64,000 bases of DNA from Undaria pinnatifida (Eukaryota > Sar > Phaeophyceae > Laminariales > Alariaceae): contig JABAKD010000030.1 in NCBI GenBank assembly GCA_012845835.1, positions 8,141,305-8,205,304 on the forward strand, read 5' to 3'. Shown one piece after another: positions 22,245 to 33,860 of the stretch; the first letter of the stretch is position 1, and every line of letters begins with the position of its first letter. The notes below the pieces were generated by a model. The model had not been told where the DNA came from and did not search any database. It was given only the letters and a program-made list of their open reading frames with translations. The translations under genes were made by a program, and so were the position numbers.

Positions 22245-23190
22245 CTGACCAGGGCGGATGCATGGGAGGCGGGGGGGGGCGGGGGGGAAGGAAGGGGGAA
22301 AGTGTGCCTCAGCTGCTGCAGCTATTAATAACTTCTTTGGTTATGCCTGTAAGGTGATGCAAACAGGCGTCCGGGTGGGAACTCTGAAAGATCAGAGAAC
22401 TGCCGAGGGTGGACTCTTTTTTTTAATGTATACAAGGGCTCCGCATAGGTGCCGGCATTCGACGGCACCCATGCTTCGGGTAGGGCAGGGCAGCACTTCG
22501 AATTGTTCGATTCTATACTTGGTAGAGTAAAAAAAGTCACCACATACAATCATAGTCTGCACGTACAGTATGTAAGGTAATGCCAAGAGTTCGACATAGA
22601 CTAACAATCATAATAACAATATATTATTAATAGCTACTTTTTTTTTATTTTTTTTTATTTTATCCTCCGGCGGATCTACCGTTTTTTAAGTGAATCCGAT
22701 TCCGAGCTTTATTCATTATATTTAGATCGGATAAATCCGAGCACACGCCGACTGACCCTTTAGTCTGGCGACGAAACGTGTCGAGTGCGTTTCTTACGAT
22801 ATTTTAACTCAATCAAGCATCCGGGGCCAGTAAGGTGACTGACCATGCCCGCTGCGTGTTCCCTTCGTAGCCACTGTGAGGCGCGCACTGAGCCAGCTTC
22901 TGAAATATACAATGCATAATATAATAGTATCATCTTGATCCGAGCCTCCCAGATCGACTGTCTGTGTGCTGTCTGATCGTGGAGAGACGTGCTGACGTTG
23001 TTTCAGGCGCGAAACACGGTGGTATGGCTGCCTTCGTCATTCAACTCCTCGAAAGCTATTGCAATGCTGCTGCTTGTTGCTAGCTGTGTAGATCGCTCAC
23101 TTCTTGTAAATACAGTACGCGACTAAAGCGCTTACGATTTTGACAGCTAAGAATTTCAGACTCGAGTTTTATTAAACGAAAATAAAAACA
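22245..23190. other. Intergenic, A/T-rich core, no gene seen
   Basis: Around 22610-22760 the DNA is strongly A/T-rich, with T runs and the word TCCTCCGGCGGAT; a reverse-complement relative of that word occurs at about 30780 inside the hAT-type element. No coding region is recognised. Confidence 0.4.
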
Positions 23191-23269
23191 TATCATTTTT
23201 GCCTGATCGCTCATTGGCCAGGATTCATGCACAAAGTAGGCGTCACCCGGGCACGATAGGGTCACATGC

Positions 23270-24285
23270 CGGGGTCGGAATCCATCCACACATCTACAAC
23301 TCCGACAACCGGGGGACGAACCCGGATATCATCCGGGTTGATACCTCCCCGCACGGTGTGGAAATCCCAACGCCACCGGCCGATTGTCTGATTGGCCATG
23401 GTTCGTATGTTGAGCCAGCTCCACCTCGGGAGGATATAGGGTCCCATCCCCGGTCCAGAGGTCGTTCCACATGTCTAAAACTTCCATCAACCGAGGAAAC
23501 AAATCGAGCTTTCGCGGGTCGACACCACGCTGCACGGCGAGAAAGCCCCAATCCCGTTTGCTTTTCGCTGATTGATTGGAGCTCCACAGCGCCGTCCTAA
23601 GCGGATAGAGGCCCATCAATGGGGGGCATTTCCGTCGCACACGGGGAAGATGGGGTCCCATCCCCGATTCATGAATCCCCCGAATCTCTACAGCTCCAAA
23701 AACGCGGGAACAATAACGATAACCTCCCGTGTCGACACCACTCCGCACGACGTGGAACCCCAACCATATTCGCTTACCGCTGATTGGCTGGGGCTCGGAC
23801 ATAAGGGCAACGCCACCAAGGGAGGATATACGACGTGGAACCCCAACCATATTCGCTTACCGCTGATTGGCTGGGGCTCGGACATGAGGGCAACGCCACC
23901 AAGGGAGGATATAGAGTCCTGTGCCCGTTTCAGAAATCCTGACAAACCGGTGATGATAACCGATTTCTCCCGCGGGTCGACACAGCTCCGCACGATGGTG
24001 CGACAATCTTCTATTATTCACATTGGCTTATCGTTGAGTGGCTGTGCAGCTCGTAGAGCCAGGGACACCCGGGGATGGGATAGACCAGCAAACGGGCGGG
24101 GGGCGTTCTGACGCACCCGATGAGGATAGGGCTCCACCGCCGTTTCAGAAATCCTTCCATACCCCATCAACTCCAACAAACTGGGGACGAAAACCGACTT
24201 CTTCCGGGGCGACACCACACCGCACGGTGTGGAAGCCTTAGCTAGCTGAGGTTCGTATACAACGCCGGCACCACAGAACAGGGTG
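23270..24285. repeat. Degenerate tandem repeat region with an 83-bp recent duplication
   Basis: A unit of roughly 85-170 bp recurs: GACACCAC, CGCACGGTGTGGAA, CCAACCATATTCGC or similar, GATTGGCTGGGGCTCGGACAT, GGGAGGATATA, GTCCCATCCCCG. Most copies are diverged. Units 23748-23830 and 23831-23913 are nearly identical. Long open frames on both strands here are by-products of the periodicity. Confidence 0.8.
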
Positions 24286-24289
24286 CAAC

Positions 24290-25028
24290 CCCAGTTCAGA
24301 AATCCTTCAAGGTATTTTCAACTAGAAAAAAACGGGGCAACTCGCGCTACTGTTAATTTTTTATTCGTATACCCCAACCTCGCGGTACGCAGACATTTCA
24401 TTTGACCCCCTGCCTCGATACCGCAACGCACAGTATAACCCAACCTTCGATTGATCGGCTCGGCCGGGGTTCGTGGATAGAGGAAACCACCACTCACTAA
24501 GAAGTTCAGCAAGCTCAATGACTATCATCTCATACTGGCCTGTGATTAGAGAAGTTGTACATGGACCAATCGCATAATATACAGCAGTCGGTCCAGATCG
24601 AGTCGATCCGTGCAACTTGCTTGGGTATCGTACTATTACAGCAGCAGTAATACACTGCACTTCTCTTCTTTTTGCCATCCCATTTATTGTGATGCTCGCA
24701 CTTCTCTCGCCCTCCCAGTAGTATAACTCAGATCCGGGGTCATATAGCGGGCTCCCCTCCCTCCTCCCCACTACGGTACATGCCCTAAGTTTTATCGCGA
24801 GAACAATTCAGCATTTTCTTCCCTCGTCGATTCGCGTCGACTTGTACCTACCCACACGCTGCTAGGCGATTTCAGCAGTTAGTTGATCCCTTTTTTCTCA
24901 TTTATTTCTGCAAATAAATAAAGCCAACAAAGCTCAAAACGCGGTGGTTATTTAACTCAAGGATCAACGCTAGTACTAATAGTGTAACCCCACTAGACCA
25001 CCGGGGCGACCGGCTATATATCACTCAC
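24290..25028. other. Intergenic, no gene seen
   Basis: Short frames only. ACCACCGGGGCGACCGG at about 24998-25015 is an inverted relative of the 5' end of the neighbouring SINE-like element. Confidence 0.4.
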
Positions 25029-25220
25029 TGCCCCGGTGGCGTATCAGGTTATCCTCGAGCCTGGTGTAGGTCGATTTCGTGAGTTCGAATCCCCCCGAGG
25101 GCGTACTCGAATAATTTCTCGTGGGACTTTTCCTTGTGCACTAATTGACTTGCGGAAAGCGCGAGAGCGTGAGTTAGCAACACTCGATGAAAAATCGACG
25201 ATCAGTGGGTGCTGAACCCC
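25029..25220 (+). mobile_element. tRNA-derived SINE-like element, copy A
   Basis: The head resembles a tRNA gene: GCCCCGGTGGCGTATCAGG contains a Pol III A-box-like stretch (25037-25048), and GTTCGAATCC at 25083-25092 is a perfect B box at tRNA-like spacing. A second copy in inverse orientation at 37001-37197 matches along about 190 bp, through head and body (TTGCGGAAAGCGCGAGAGCG and CGATGAAAAATCGACGA). Length, promoter boxes and dispersed copies fit a SINE. It does not fold as an intact tRNA. Confidence 0.65.
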
Positions 25221-26090
25221 ATGCGCTCAAAAAATTGAAGGCAATAACCGGGGGAAGGGAAGGACGACACCTGTGACCACGGCTTGTATGTCCAGAAGCT
25301 GGAAAGTAGAAGTGTGCCGAAAAATAAATAAATCACTAGACGAGATGATCAATCAGCAATCAGCAGCAAAGAGCACGTCAAGTACGAAGCAACACAAACT
25401 CATTTGTCAGTTGCGTACCAACACGACCGCTTCCAGTTGACCGGCAAACGACCACAGCAACGGAGTCAGGGACCACAGCAACAACAAAGCACACCGTCTG
25501 TATTTCTCCAAAGAGTCTTCTCGGGGGAAAAAAACATCAAATGCTGCGATACTGGGACGAATGCACACCACTCACTGGTTTCTTCGTGGGAACTGTCTAC
25601 TTACTACGACCTTCGCGTGGCGCAGCTTAGCAACAGGAGGAACGATGATTTTTCCCATTGTTGTTTGTGTCGAAAATGTATTCCCTTTTTTTTGGTACAC
25701 CCTCCCCCCATGCCATAAATTTTTTCACAGACAAAAAGCATGTTGTGTGTAATAGAGCATCGCTGTGTGTGGTCTTACTCGTACGTACCTATATTACTTG
25801 CACGAGAGTACAAACCATGTCGATTTGCCCGAACTTGTATAATACCACCTTCGAGGCCCTGGGGACGCAGGCACTCGCAATGCTGCTGTGTGGCTTTTTC
25901 CGGGGCAGTAATCGTAGTCACTACTACGTCCTCCTCGTTTTAGTCATGCGTCCGCTTGCCACGTCTATATCCATGTATGTATGTACGTGTATCTACCGAA
26001 ATTCAATAAATAAATGCACTACTATGATACCTACCGCAGTACCATGGGGATTGTTTTTACAGTAAATATTTTTTGTTTTGGGACAAAACA

Positions 26091-26228
26091 TGACGCCAAT
26101 TTGGAAATAATGTCTTGCCTGGTTTTATTTCATCAACCTCTCCATACATCAAGATCCGAAGAATAACTGGAGAGTACCGTTCAAAATACAAAATTTTACG
26201 CGCTCCTCGCTTGTCTCGCTCAGCATCC
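26091..26228. repeat. Diverged repeat, copy 1
   Basis: CCAATTTGGAAAT, CAAGATCC(A/G)A, ATACAAAA and CTCGCTTGTCTCGCTCAGC recur in the same order at 26910-27072. The copies are clearly related but far from identical. They flank the weak two-exon gene model at 26396-26928 and may mark an old segmental duplication. Confidence 0.6.
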
Positions 26229-26395
26229 ATCCGCGTTCACGTCGAGCTGCTGAACGGATTGACCAGCAACAACAACAGTCAGTAGCCAGCGCTATTCTTG
26301 CAACCACACAACAATGCGTTCGAAACACTACTACCTTGATAATCACACTTACCTTTAGAAGTGCATCCACGTTTCGTTTGTGGGTATAAACACAC

Positions 26396-26928
26396 ATGGA
26401 ATTAGTGTGGGATATTTATTATGCGGTCCCGAAAGATGTATCGTTGATCGTGGACCAATATATACGGAACGACTCTTCGGAGCGGCGACGAAAATTACTG
26501 ACAAAACATTTGTTCCTCGTACTGCGATTTTCACAACGACCACTTCGTTCGTTGTGTTTATTTTTGATCTTTTTTCATGGTCTGGCCTGTTGTGTTGTGT
26601 TCTCGTACCCGGTACGCTAGCGTTTCACTCGCTTTCTACCTTGATTAATTGCGATTGTTTGGTTCACTCTGTCTCACCGTCTGTGACCACATCTTAACAA
26701 CTTGTATCTCTCTAGGATGAAGAATCTGCACGGACACTGGGTGTAATGATGTCGTTGGGTAGGGAACGGCCCCCTCGAAGACAACGAACGCTCGAACAAA
26801 GGTATCTAACCGTGAAATCCGATATCGAAAAGCAACGACACAGCAGTCGCACGACAATAGGTCAAACGCTTCGAGGTGTGACCATGAAAAAAGCGTGGTG
26901 GGGACGAAACAAGCCAATTTGGAAATGA
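26396..26928 (+). CDS. Hypothetical two-exon gene, basic C-terminus
   Basis: I do not recognise this protein. Exon 26396-26611 (ATG) joins in phase 0 to 26716-26928 (TGA) across a 104-bp intron with gtacgc donor, branch-like CTTAAC and CTCTCTAG acceptor, giving 142 residues. The N-terminal part (VWDIYYAVPKDV, then NDSSERRRKLL) is followed by a hydrophobic stretch (SLCLFLIFFHGLACC) that is either a membrane segment or translated intron. The second exon is rich in Arg/Lys/Gln (RERPPRRQRTLEQRY) and ends GRNKPIWK. The stop falls inside the second copy of a diverged repeat. The model is weak. Confidence 0.28.
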
Positions 26929-27072
26929 TGCCAACTTGGAAATAAATGTTTTCCCATCTTTTTTTTTCGTTCAAGCTCTGCATATATATGCCAAGATCCA
27001 AGAATAGCTCAAGCGTATACCGCCCATAATACAAAAATTACGCACTTCTCGCTTGTCTCGCTCAGCCCACGT
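26910..27072. repeat. Diverged repeat, copy 2
   Basis: Partner of 26091-26228. On the minus strand both copies keep a similar short frame (AERDKR, or LSETSE in another frame), so an old coding duplication is possible but unproven. Confidence 0.55.
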
Positions 27073-28236
27073 ACCCGATCCCGGCCAGGTGCGGAACGGA
27101 TACGGCAGGGCGAGAGGCGTTTGAGCCGCCCCCCGAAGACGGCGCACGAACAAAGCCATTTGACCGAGAATTCCAGTTCCGAGAATCGCATACTGAGGCC
27201 GAGACGGAAAAAACTCCTGACCGAATCCCCCCCCCCAAAAGGAATGATCATATATGTATTTATATATATGTAGAAAAGTCTACAGTATAGTAGTGGTACT
27301 CATTAGACACATCTAAAACTCGAAAGCGATATTGGTCGTTTAGAGCCGATACATGTGCGTCTCGAGTTTTGGACGACCGCGGGCAGTTGGGATTTTTTCG
27401 CGGTACGTGGTTCGCGCAAGCGAAAGTATCATGATGGTCAAAACTCTCACCATCGCGATAATTGTGTTCTGGTTCATCAAAGATGCAGTTTTACGTGTTC
27501 GTCCCTGGGGGAGAGACCCACCTGCAACCACATGCCAGAACACACAGCACACTGACTGCCCAACAGCACACTGACCGCCCAACAGCACACACAACCGCTG
27601 CACGTATGATATCCTTAGCCACTAGCGGCACCATGAATAATTGCCGCGACGACTAGGCTAGCTCTTTGACAGATCGGCGCCCCTGCTCTCGAGATCGGGC
27701 AAAAAATATGCCCGTTGTTTGATTTCAGCAGTAGCTGAGCACACAGAGCAGTCAGTTGCTCCTCTGTAGTGTCTCCTACGCCGCGTTTTTCGTCATCGCT
27801 ATTAGATTGTGTATCTATCCCCAACCTACCCCAGCCGTAACCACCCTAAGCTACCCCAAAGCACGACCCATTGCGGCTTCCGCGCGTTCAAACTCCTGTG
27901 GCGGCCAGTTGGTGTTGCAGACAACGTTCTCAAGCCCATGCCGCGTGTGTGTGGCTTTTCTCAATCTCCTGGCAGCTGGTGCCCTGCTATCATAACGTTA
28001 CTCTGGTTATCGCACGGGACGGCGCCAGTAACCTTGGTTCGTCTCGTCTCGAGTTTTAGATCCCCGATACGCGTGGAAAACATGCTATCTTCAGTTTTAG
28101 ACAGCATCAAGTACCCAAACAAATATCGTAAAGCGCCAAATACCTAAATATCAGCGTCCCCGGAGTTTTAAAAGCAGATGTACCTGGTATCTACGAGGTA
28201 TTAATTGGTAAGATGCACCATTATTATTGTGCTCAC

Positions 28237-28332
28237 ATCAAGGCCTAGCTCATCAGACTCCGCCAGGTCTTCCTCGTCCATCTCCAGGAACATTCGCCCA
28301 TTCACGTCGCACAGGGCCAAAGCGTCGATCGC
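28237..28332 (-). CDS. Isolated exon resembling part of a SAM domain
   Basis: Between a CAG acceptor and a gtgagc donor, 96 nt encode 32 residues including DVNGRMFLEMDEEDL and DELGLD. This recalls the second half of a SAM domain (an NG or DG turn, hydrophobic pair, then EEDL and LG). I cannot find convincing neighbouring exons on either side, so it may be an orphaned or pseudogenised exon, or a chance resemblance. Confidence 0.3.
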
Positions 28333-28528
28333 CTGCCGGTGTAATAAAATGGAGTGCAGTGCTGTACGCTGAGATCTACAGCGGTCAACATGTCAAGTCA
28401 AGTAGAACGAACATTTCGACAGATCTCACCCACACCTTTTTCTTGTCGCGGGAGATAACCTATTGCAGTACTTGAACAACGAGGGTTCTATGATACTGGC
28501 AAGCTACTCTTTCCAGGTACATTAGGGG

Positions 28529-28730
28529 GGCGGGCCTATACAAGGCGGTCGGGATAAGGCGGTCATTCGAGATAAGGCGGTCAAAGTCGGCTTGACACGC
28601 CAGAATATGCGAATAGGGCGGCTGCTACCGTCCTATATAGCAATGGAGCCTGTATAAGGCGGTATCTGCCCTATGCAAGGCGGCTACCGCTCTATTCAGA
28701 GCGGCTACCGTCCTATCCCCGGCCCAGTTT
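28529..28730. repeat. AGGCGGTC repeat, copy near 28.6 kb
   Basis: ATAAGGCGGTC or relatives recur several times, with CTACCGTCCTAT words in inverse relation (GGCGG/CCGTC). Related sequence lies at 29755-29807 plus 31222-31330 and, more distantly, at 55601-55770. This looks like ends of a DNA-transposon family, but I cannot define termini. Confidence 0.5.
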
Positions 28731-28868
28731 CGATTCCACATCAACACAAAACCTCGCTCTGGTGCTGCTTTTGAGCGAGAGGTATAGGCAGTATCACATC
28801 CCTATTGCTGTTGTTGCTGCGAGAACACACGCACCCCTGGCGCACAACGAGCAGAGGGGATACGCACG

Positions 28869-29022
28869 ATGCCCTTTGCAGCAGGCGAACTGTGTTTGGC
28901 TCCAGCCCTCACCCCTGAGCGGCCTGACGGCCACGAATGTCGTGGAAAATGCGATGGTCGACTGCACGGACTCTGTGGTGAAGCCGACCCGGACTGCGAC
29001 AAGCCAATGCAGCGCGTCTCGG
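28869..29022 (+). CDS. Short Cys/His-rich exon, zinc-binding type, possibly transposon-derived
   Basis: From an ATG at 28869 the frame reads to a stop at 29028, with a possible donor (gtgcgg) after 29021-29022. The centre HECRGKCDGRLHGLCGEA carries the spacing H-x-C-x3-C-x5-H-x2-C, a plausible zinc site, followed by DPDCDKPMQRV. I do not know the family. The setting (repeats on both sides, next to a hAT-type element) suggests mobile-element origin. The downstream frame around 29137-29310 (SSAEACGNNDVSIYRQKARM) might belong to the same gene, but the junction is not clear. Confidence 0.35.
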
Positions 29023-29807
29023 TGCGGTAGACGAGGTGACGGAAACGGCACTCACGTCAACGAGGTAAACGTTGACGAGATCTAAGACAGCGATGATGAT
29101 ACGAGAGGGTGCGGGGGCGGTGCCCCCCCGCCCTACGTGGAACTTTCGTCGCACTTCGTTTCGCTGGAGAGCTCGGCAGAGGCGTGCGGCAATAACGATG
29201 TCTCCATCTATCGGCAGAAGGCCAGGATGTCGTCCATCAAAGCGCATGCCTCTACGCCAGTGAAACAGGCAAACATGAGGCAGTTTTGTGAACCTCAACA
29301 AGGGCAAGGGGGGGGGGGCACAGTGGAGGACTGTAGTGCATTACAGTAGTCACTACAGTAGTACGGTGCCGTAGTACAGGTTGTAGCTCTGTTGTGAGTG
29401 TGTAGCAAAGCGAAGAGTCCTCTCCGCACAACAGTACGGCGGTGTGTGTCTTCAGCGGGTGGTGTGTGTCTTCGGCGGGCTATGTCGCCCACAGCTCAAG
29501 TAGAGTACTGTAATATTATACCTCTCAACATGCAAAGTGAGTGTGCACCCGTCTGCTCTGCTGTGCTTTGGTGTGTGTTTGACATCACACGTGTTTGACA
29601 TCACACATGCTCACTGGGTTCAGCACTGGTACTGCTGCAACGCTCTACCTTCTCCCAGCACACATATGATATCCCTCTTCGTGAGGCGCTCCCGGTCGTC
29701 TTTGTCATCTTTTGGGTCAGGAGCACTCTGTGCTGTACCTTAAAACGCTATATATACTCAATAGGGCGGTTACCGCCTTATTGGGATATCACCAAAAGCC
29801 CAATAGG

Positions 29808-31221
29808 TAGGGCTGTGTATCGGCACCGATATTTTTCGACATATCGGACGATCCGATATCTACATATCGGGGAGTCGAGCCGATTTTTTTGCCAATTTTT
29901 TAGCGTATGGGCTTTTTACCAAGTAGGAAGGCATACATAGCGGGTAAATACTCCTAGGGGATATTCACCTCGTCTACATCACCCAAAACCTCCTGCAACA
30001 GCAGTAGTAGCAGACGACAAGCACACGCACTCAGTTATAAGAAATCGCCGCGTACCTCCGTAACGCATGGGGTGTCGCAGAGAAGTGGAGGACGTCTGCT
30101 CGCAAAAAAATGAGAGTGTCAGCACGAGTTTTGAAGGAAGGCAGTGTAGTGTTAAAAAATTAGCGCAAAAATAGCACCTGTTACATACAGTCAGCAAAAC
30201 GACGGCGCTTGTAGTTGTTTCTGTTGCTCCAACTTTTGAGCTACTTGTTTTGCTGTTGTTGTTGAAATCGGTTCACTTTGTTGGGTAATACATTTAGTAG
30301 GGCGCAATTCAAGTACTAGCATGTTGGTTGCCACTTGCCGGCTATGCGGCTACGATGTTCTTTTTATTTTCGTCATCTACTTTCGAGGACCAGCGCCCGA
30401 ATGGGTAGGGTGGACTGTAACTGGACCAAGTCCGGCGGAAGGCTGTTTTCTCATGGCCGGGGTTTCTGTTATTGGGTGAGCATGCGCAAGTCCCACACCA
30501 CCCGGAATGATGCCGTTCCGGGTGGCTGTCTCCACCGCACCTGACCCTCAGGGGTCAGGTCGGGTCGACATACTCACGCATCCGTATACAACGGCAGCTT
30601 GCACTGCCGGAGTAGGAACGGGGACCGCCGGTGGGGACAGCTCGCGCTATCGTTATCGCGGGAATCGAAGGACACGCCAGCTAGCGCTGGATTGCGAATG
30701 CAATTGAGTTAAATCGACACACGACGTGTATGAAAATACGTGGAAGTGTGGTGAGCTTAAGCTTTTTTTTCCCCCCATCCGCCGGAGGATAAAAACTAAA
30801 TAAATAAAAGTTATCTATAGTATATACATTGTTTTTAGAACATTTAGCAGGCTGTACGTTGTAGTATCTGTGCTGGCCAGTGCTTATCTCCATTTAGTTT
30901 TTCTGCGTGGAAATGCCAAACAAAAAACAAAAATGAAAAACATGTTTTTTGAAGTTTTCGCTCAGGTCTGTTGGCTGCACAAGACCACTTTTAATGGCGC
31001 ATTTGGGACCAATTTTGATAGGAAATAAAGCGAAAGTGCTCAATTTTTCTGCCTCCGGCGGCACCTCGAGCGGGACCCCCTCGCCAGCCGGGGAAGGTCG
31101 CTTCGCCGGTATTTTCTCGATAAAAGTATCGATAAGCCTGGTATGATATATCGGCTGCGCCCATCTACGATATACTTGGTGTATAGTACGTATCGTTAAA
31201 TGCTACCGATACACAGCCCTG
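29808..31221. mobile_element. hAT-type non-autonomous DNA transposon, 1.4 kb
   Basis: Termini are TAGGGCTGTGTATCGG at 29808 and its inverse CCGATACACAGCCCTG ending at 31221 (15 of 16 bases pair). The flanks are a perfect 8-bp direct repeat, CCAATAGG (29800-29807 and 31222-31229). An 8-bp duplication and a (C/T)AGGG start are hallmarks of the hAT superfamily. CCGATAT/ATATCGG words are concentrated at both ends, as in hAT subterminal regions. No transposase frame exists inside, so it is non-autonomous. It interrupts the AATAGGGCGGT repeat. Confidence 0.8.
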
Positions 31222-31330
31222 CCAATAGGGCGGTCCAAGCGCCCTAACTCCAATAGGGCGGTCTTTCGAGATAGGGCGGTCAAAATCTCGGTGCACTACA
31301 CCACCTTATATAGCCCCCCCTGCTACTGCA
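31222..31330. repeat. AGGGCGGTC repeat, right half split by the hAT element
   Basis: Continuation of 29755-29807: CCAATAGGGCGGTC, CGAGATAGGGCGGTCAAAATC. It aligns with 28540-28590 (CGAGATAAGGCGGTCAAAGTC). The hAT element must be younger than this repeat. Confidence 0.6.
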
Positions 31331-32036
31331 GCGCTTTATCGGGGGACTGACAGAGCTCTATGTACGAGCACAGTTAGCAGTTGGTACTCTATTAATTTAA
31401 TCTGTCAGTGCGGCACGCACATTGTTGATTTGTCTGATGGTTTGTCATTCTTGAGCGAAAAAACGGTCCCGTGTTCACTATTTCCTTCGTACATTACTGG
31501 TACGATACAGATAGTATAGCTATCAAGACATTGGCTGCGTGCGAGACCAGTTGTTCTGCTGAGCAGTCTTCAACGTGCTGAGAGAGAAAGCATTCCATGG
31601 CCGCAATCTTCCAGTCGATCGACCATCATCTTGGTACACTTCTGGGAAAGAGTCGTATCATACATGTATCGGCCAAAATACGAGTAGTCGGTCAGTCAGT
31701 TCCAAATCTCAAACGTCGTGCTCTGCGATCTTGTTCGCACCCCTGCTCGTGCATACGTACCATATATCACAGAACATTCGAACATTCAAAATACATGTGC
31801 ATGTTGCACATTGCACTGCACCTCGGGATTAATATTCGGGTCCTGTGATAGCCATGAGCTTAGTCTGGATGCCGACCACGAAGAAGGCGACTCCCGAAAG
31901 CTATCCATGGTACCGCAGCAGTACCAGCAGTGTGTTCTCGTTGTGTTAGCTGAAAGCGGAATGTGGGTTTCCTCATTATGCCCGAGGCGTATCTCCCAGG
32001 GACATATAAGCGCCTTCTTATACCGCCTACGACATT
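31331..32036. other. Intergenic, no gene seen
   Basis: Only short overlapping frames; no motif recognised. Confidence 0.4.
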
Positions 32037-32408
32037 TTGGATCATCCAGAGATCAGACCACATTCACAGGAACCCAGAACGCTGACTGAGAGAACGAGCA
32101 GATCACAAATGGGACCAAGACACGGCCGAGGTCCAGGAGGACGACACACGGCGAAAGGCCGTCACGATATGCCTGCCTACGGAAACAACACATCCTGGCA
32201 CGACGACGACTTCAGGGTAGCTGTGATCATCCTCCTGCTGGCAACAGCTTGGATCATGCTGACTTTCAGGAAAAGGAAGAACGGCAACAAGGGCTTGTTC
32301 GAGGGGCTGGGGTTCGGCTTCGGCCCGGCCGCTGCGCCGAGCTTCTCCAGGCAAGCGAAGGGTTCACTAGTCACTCGTACTTGCGTTGCAGTGGTTGTTG
32401 TGGCGTAA
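32037..32408 (+). CDS. Hypothetical single-pass membrane protein or exon
   Basis: The frame 32037-32408 encodes up to 123 residues. The ATG at 32109 (100 residues) or 32169 (80 residues) is as likely a start. After a polar N-terminus rich in Gly, Arg and His comes one strong membrane segment, FRVAVIILLLATAWIMLTF, followed at once by RKRKNGNK. By the positive-inside rule the C-terminus would be cytosolic. A Gly/Phe-rich stretch (LFEGLGFGFGP) follows. I do not recognise a family; splice continuation is possible. Confidence 0.4.
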   Translation: MDHPEIRPHSQEPRTLTERTSRSQMGPRHGRGPGGRHTAKGRHDMPAYGNNTSWHDDDFRVAVIILLLATAWIMLTFRKRKNGNKGLFEGLGFGFGPAAAPSFSRQAKGSLVTRTCVAVVVVA

Positions 32409-33145
32409 GGTGTCGGCTCTTCGCTCATCGATAGAGTCCCTTTCCCTGTTTGCTTCAGATTGCTCCGGCTCTTTTTGAAGTTGATTTTTCATGCATGTGG
32501 GCGGAATACCGATGCCGGTACCTGCTGTACGAGTCCAGAGTCAGCTCGTCAGCGGACCCTTTCCGTTTGGGTTGGTTGGGTGGATAGTAGTGTCGAGGAG
32601 TATATAGTATTAATAGTGAATTGTTAGGCAGCGGTGTGCTGTGACGATGTCGTAGGTTGTTCACCCTATATTTGACAAGAGCATTGGCGCTTTTACTGGT
32701 GTTTTGCATCGTTGGAACGCGTTCGACCTTTAGATGCGTATGATCACGACATATTTAACTTCTTCCGCTGCTGTGCTTGGGCGCTTGACACTTGTCAACT
32801 TGGCGGCGAACGTTGATGACAGCCTGAATTTTTGAGAACTTGATTTCTCGATTTTCGATTTTCGCTATTTTTAAAAGACTTTACTCTGCTTTTCAACACC
32901 CGTTTAATCCCCCAAAAATGCGTGTGCTGTTTAACGATTAGGGATGCGCTGTTGTGCCGTTGCTCTGTGGCACTACCGCTGATGGATACTGTTGTCAGCG
33001 CGTCTGTTGTTGCACTGCTCTTGCGGCCGGCCTGCGTCCAATTCACCAACTAGCTCAGGCTGTAGAAGGCGAGGTGCAAACATTCTCAAAAATGAACACT
33101 CCTACGAACCATATACCGAGAAAAGTGGGGTGCTTGGTGTGATGT
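32409..33145. other. Intergenic, no gene seen
   Basis: Short frames on both strands without family resemblance. The first degenerate minisatellite units begin at the right edge. Confidence 0.4.
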
Positions 33146-33860
33146 CACAACGTTTTGGTAGCACGCTTTAGCGAGAAGGAACTTATGGGGCGACGTCTGA
33201 TGACGGGAGGAAAACCATAAATGTCTGGTGGCCCGCTTTGGTGGGAAAGGCAGTGGTCGGGAGCCGGGCGTTGGTGGAAGCAAAATCACGGTGGTTTGGT
33301 TGCTCGCTTTGGCGATAAGGCGGTTATCGCGAGACGTGTTGGTGGAAGCAAATTCAGAGTGGTCTAGTGGCTCGGTTTGGAGAGGCATTTGGCGGGATTC
33401 GTGGGTTGGTGGAAGTAAGATCACAGTGCATTTCGTGACTCGCTTTGGCGAGAAAGCCGTTATCGGGAGACATGTGTTGGTTGGAGCTAAATTACAGCAT
33501 TTTGGTGGCTCGCTTTGGCGAGATGGCAGTTGTCTGGAGACGTGTGTTGGTGGGGGCAACATCACTGCAGTACGGTGGCTCGCTTAGGCCAGAAGGCAGC
33601 TGTCGGGAGACGCGTGTTGATGGAAGCTAGATCAATGCGTTCTCGTGCCTTGCTTTGGCAGGAAGGGTTTTATCGGGAGATGTGTTTTGGTGGGAGCAAA
33701 ATACAGTACTCTGGTGGCTCGCTTTGGCGAGAAGGCAGTTTTCGGAAGTAGGGTGTTGCTGGGAGCTGAGTCGTAGTTCTCTGGTGGCTCGCTCGGCGAG
33801 CTTTAGAGTTCTCTGTTGGTGGGAGCTATATCACAGCATCATGGTGGCTCGTTGTGACAT
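33146..33860. repeat. Minisatellite array 1, ~70-bp unit, about 10-11 copies
   Basis: The core GGTGGCTCGCTTTGGCGAG recurs about every 70 bp (for example 33504 and 33574), followed by AAGGCAGTTATCGGGAGA and TGTGTTGGTGGGAGC. Copies differ by 10-25%. Frames through the array stay open only locally because 70 is not a multiple of three. A second array of the same family lies at 39780-40640. Confidence 0.92.

Noticed and set aside
25029-25101. Functional tRNA gene
   Set aside because: A and B boxes are present, but the acceptor and T stems do not pair fully and a second dispersed copy shares 120 bp of downstream sequence, which fits a SINE.
33146-33860. Minisatellite as a repeat protein
   Set aside because: The 70-bp period shifts frame at each unit, and frames are interrupted on both strands.
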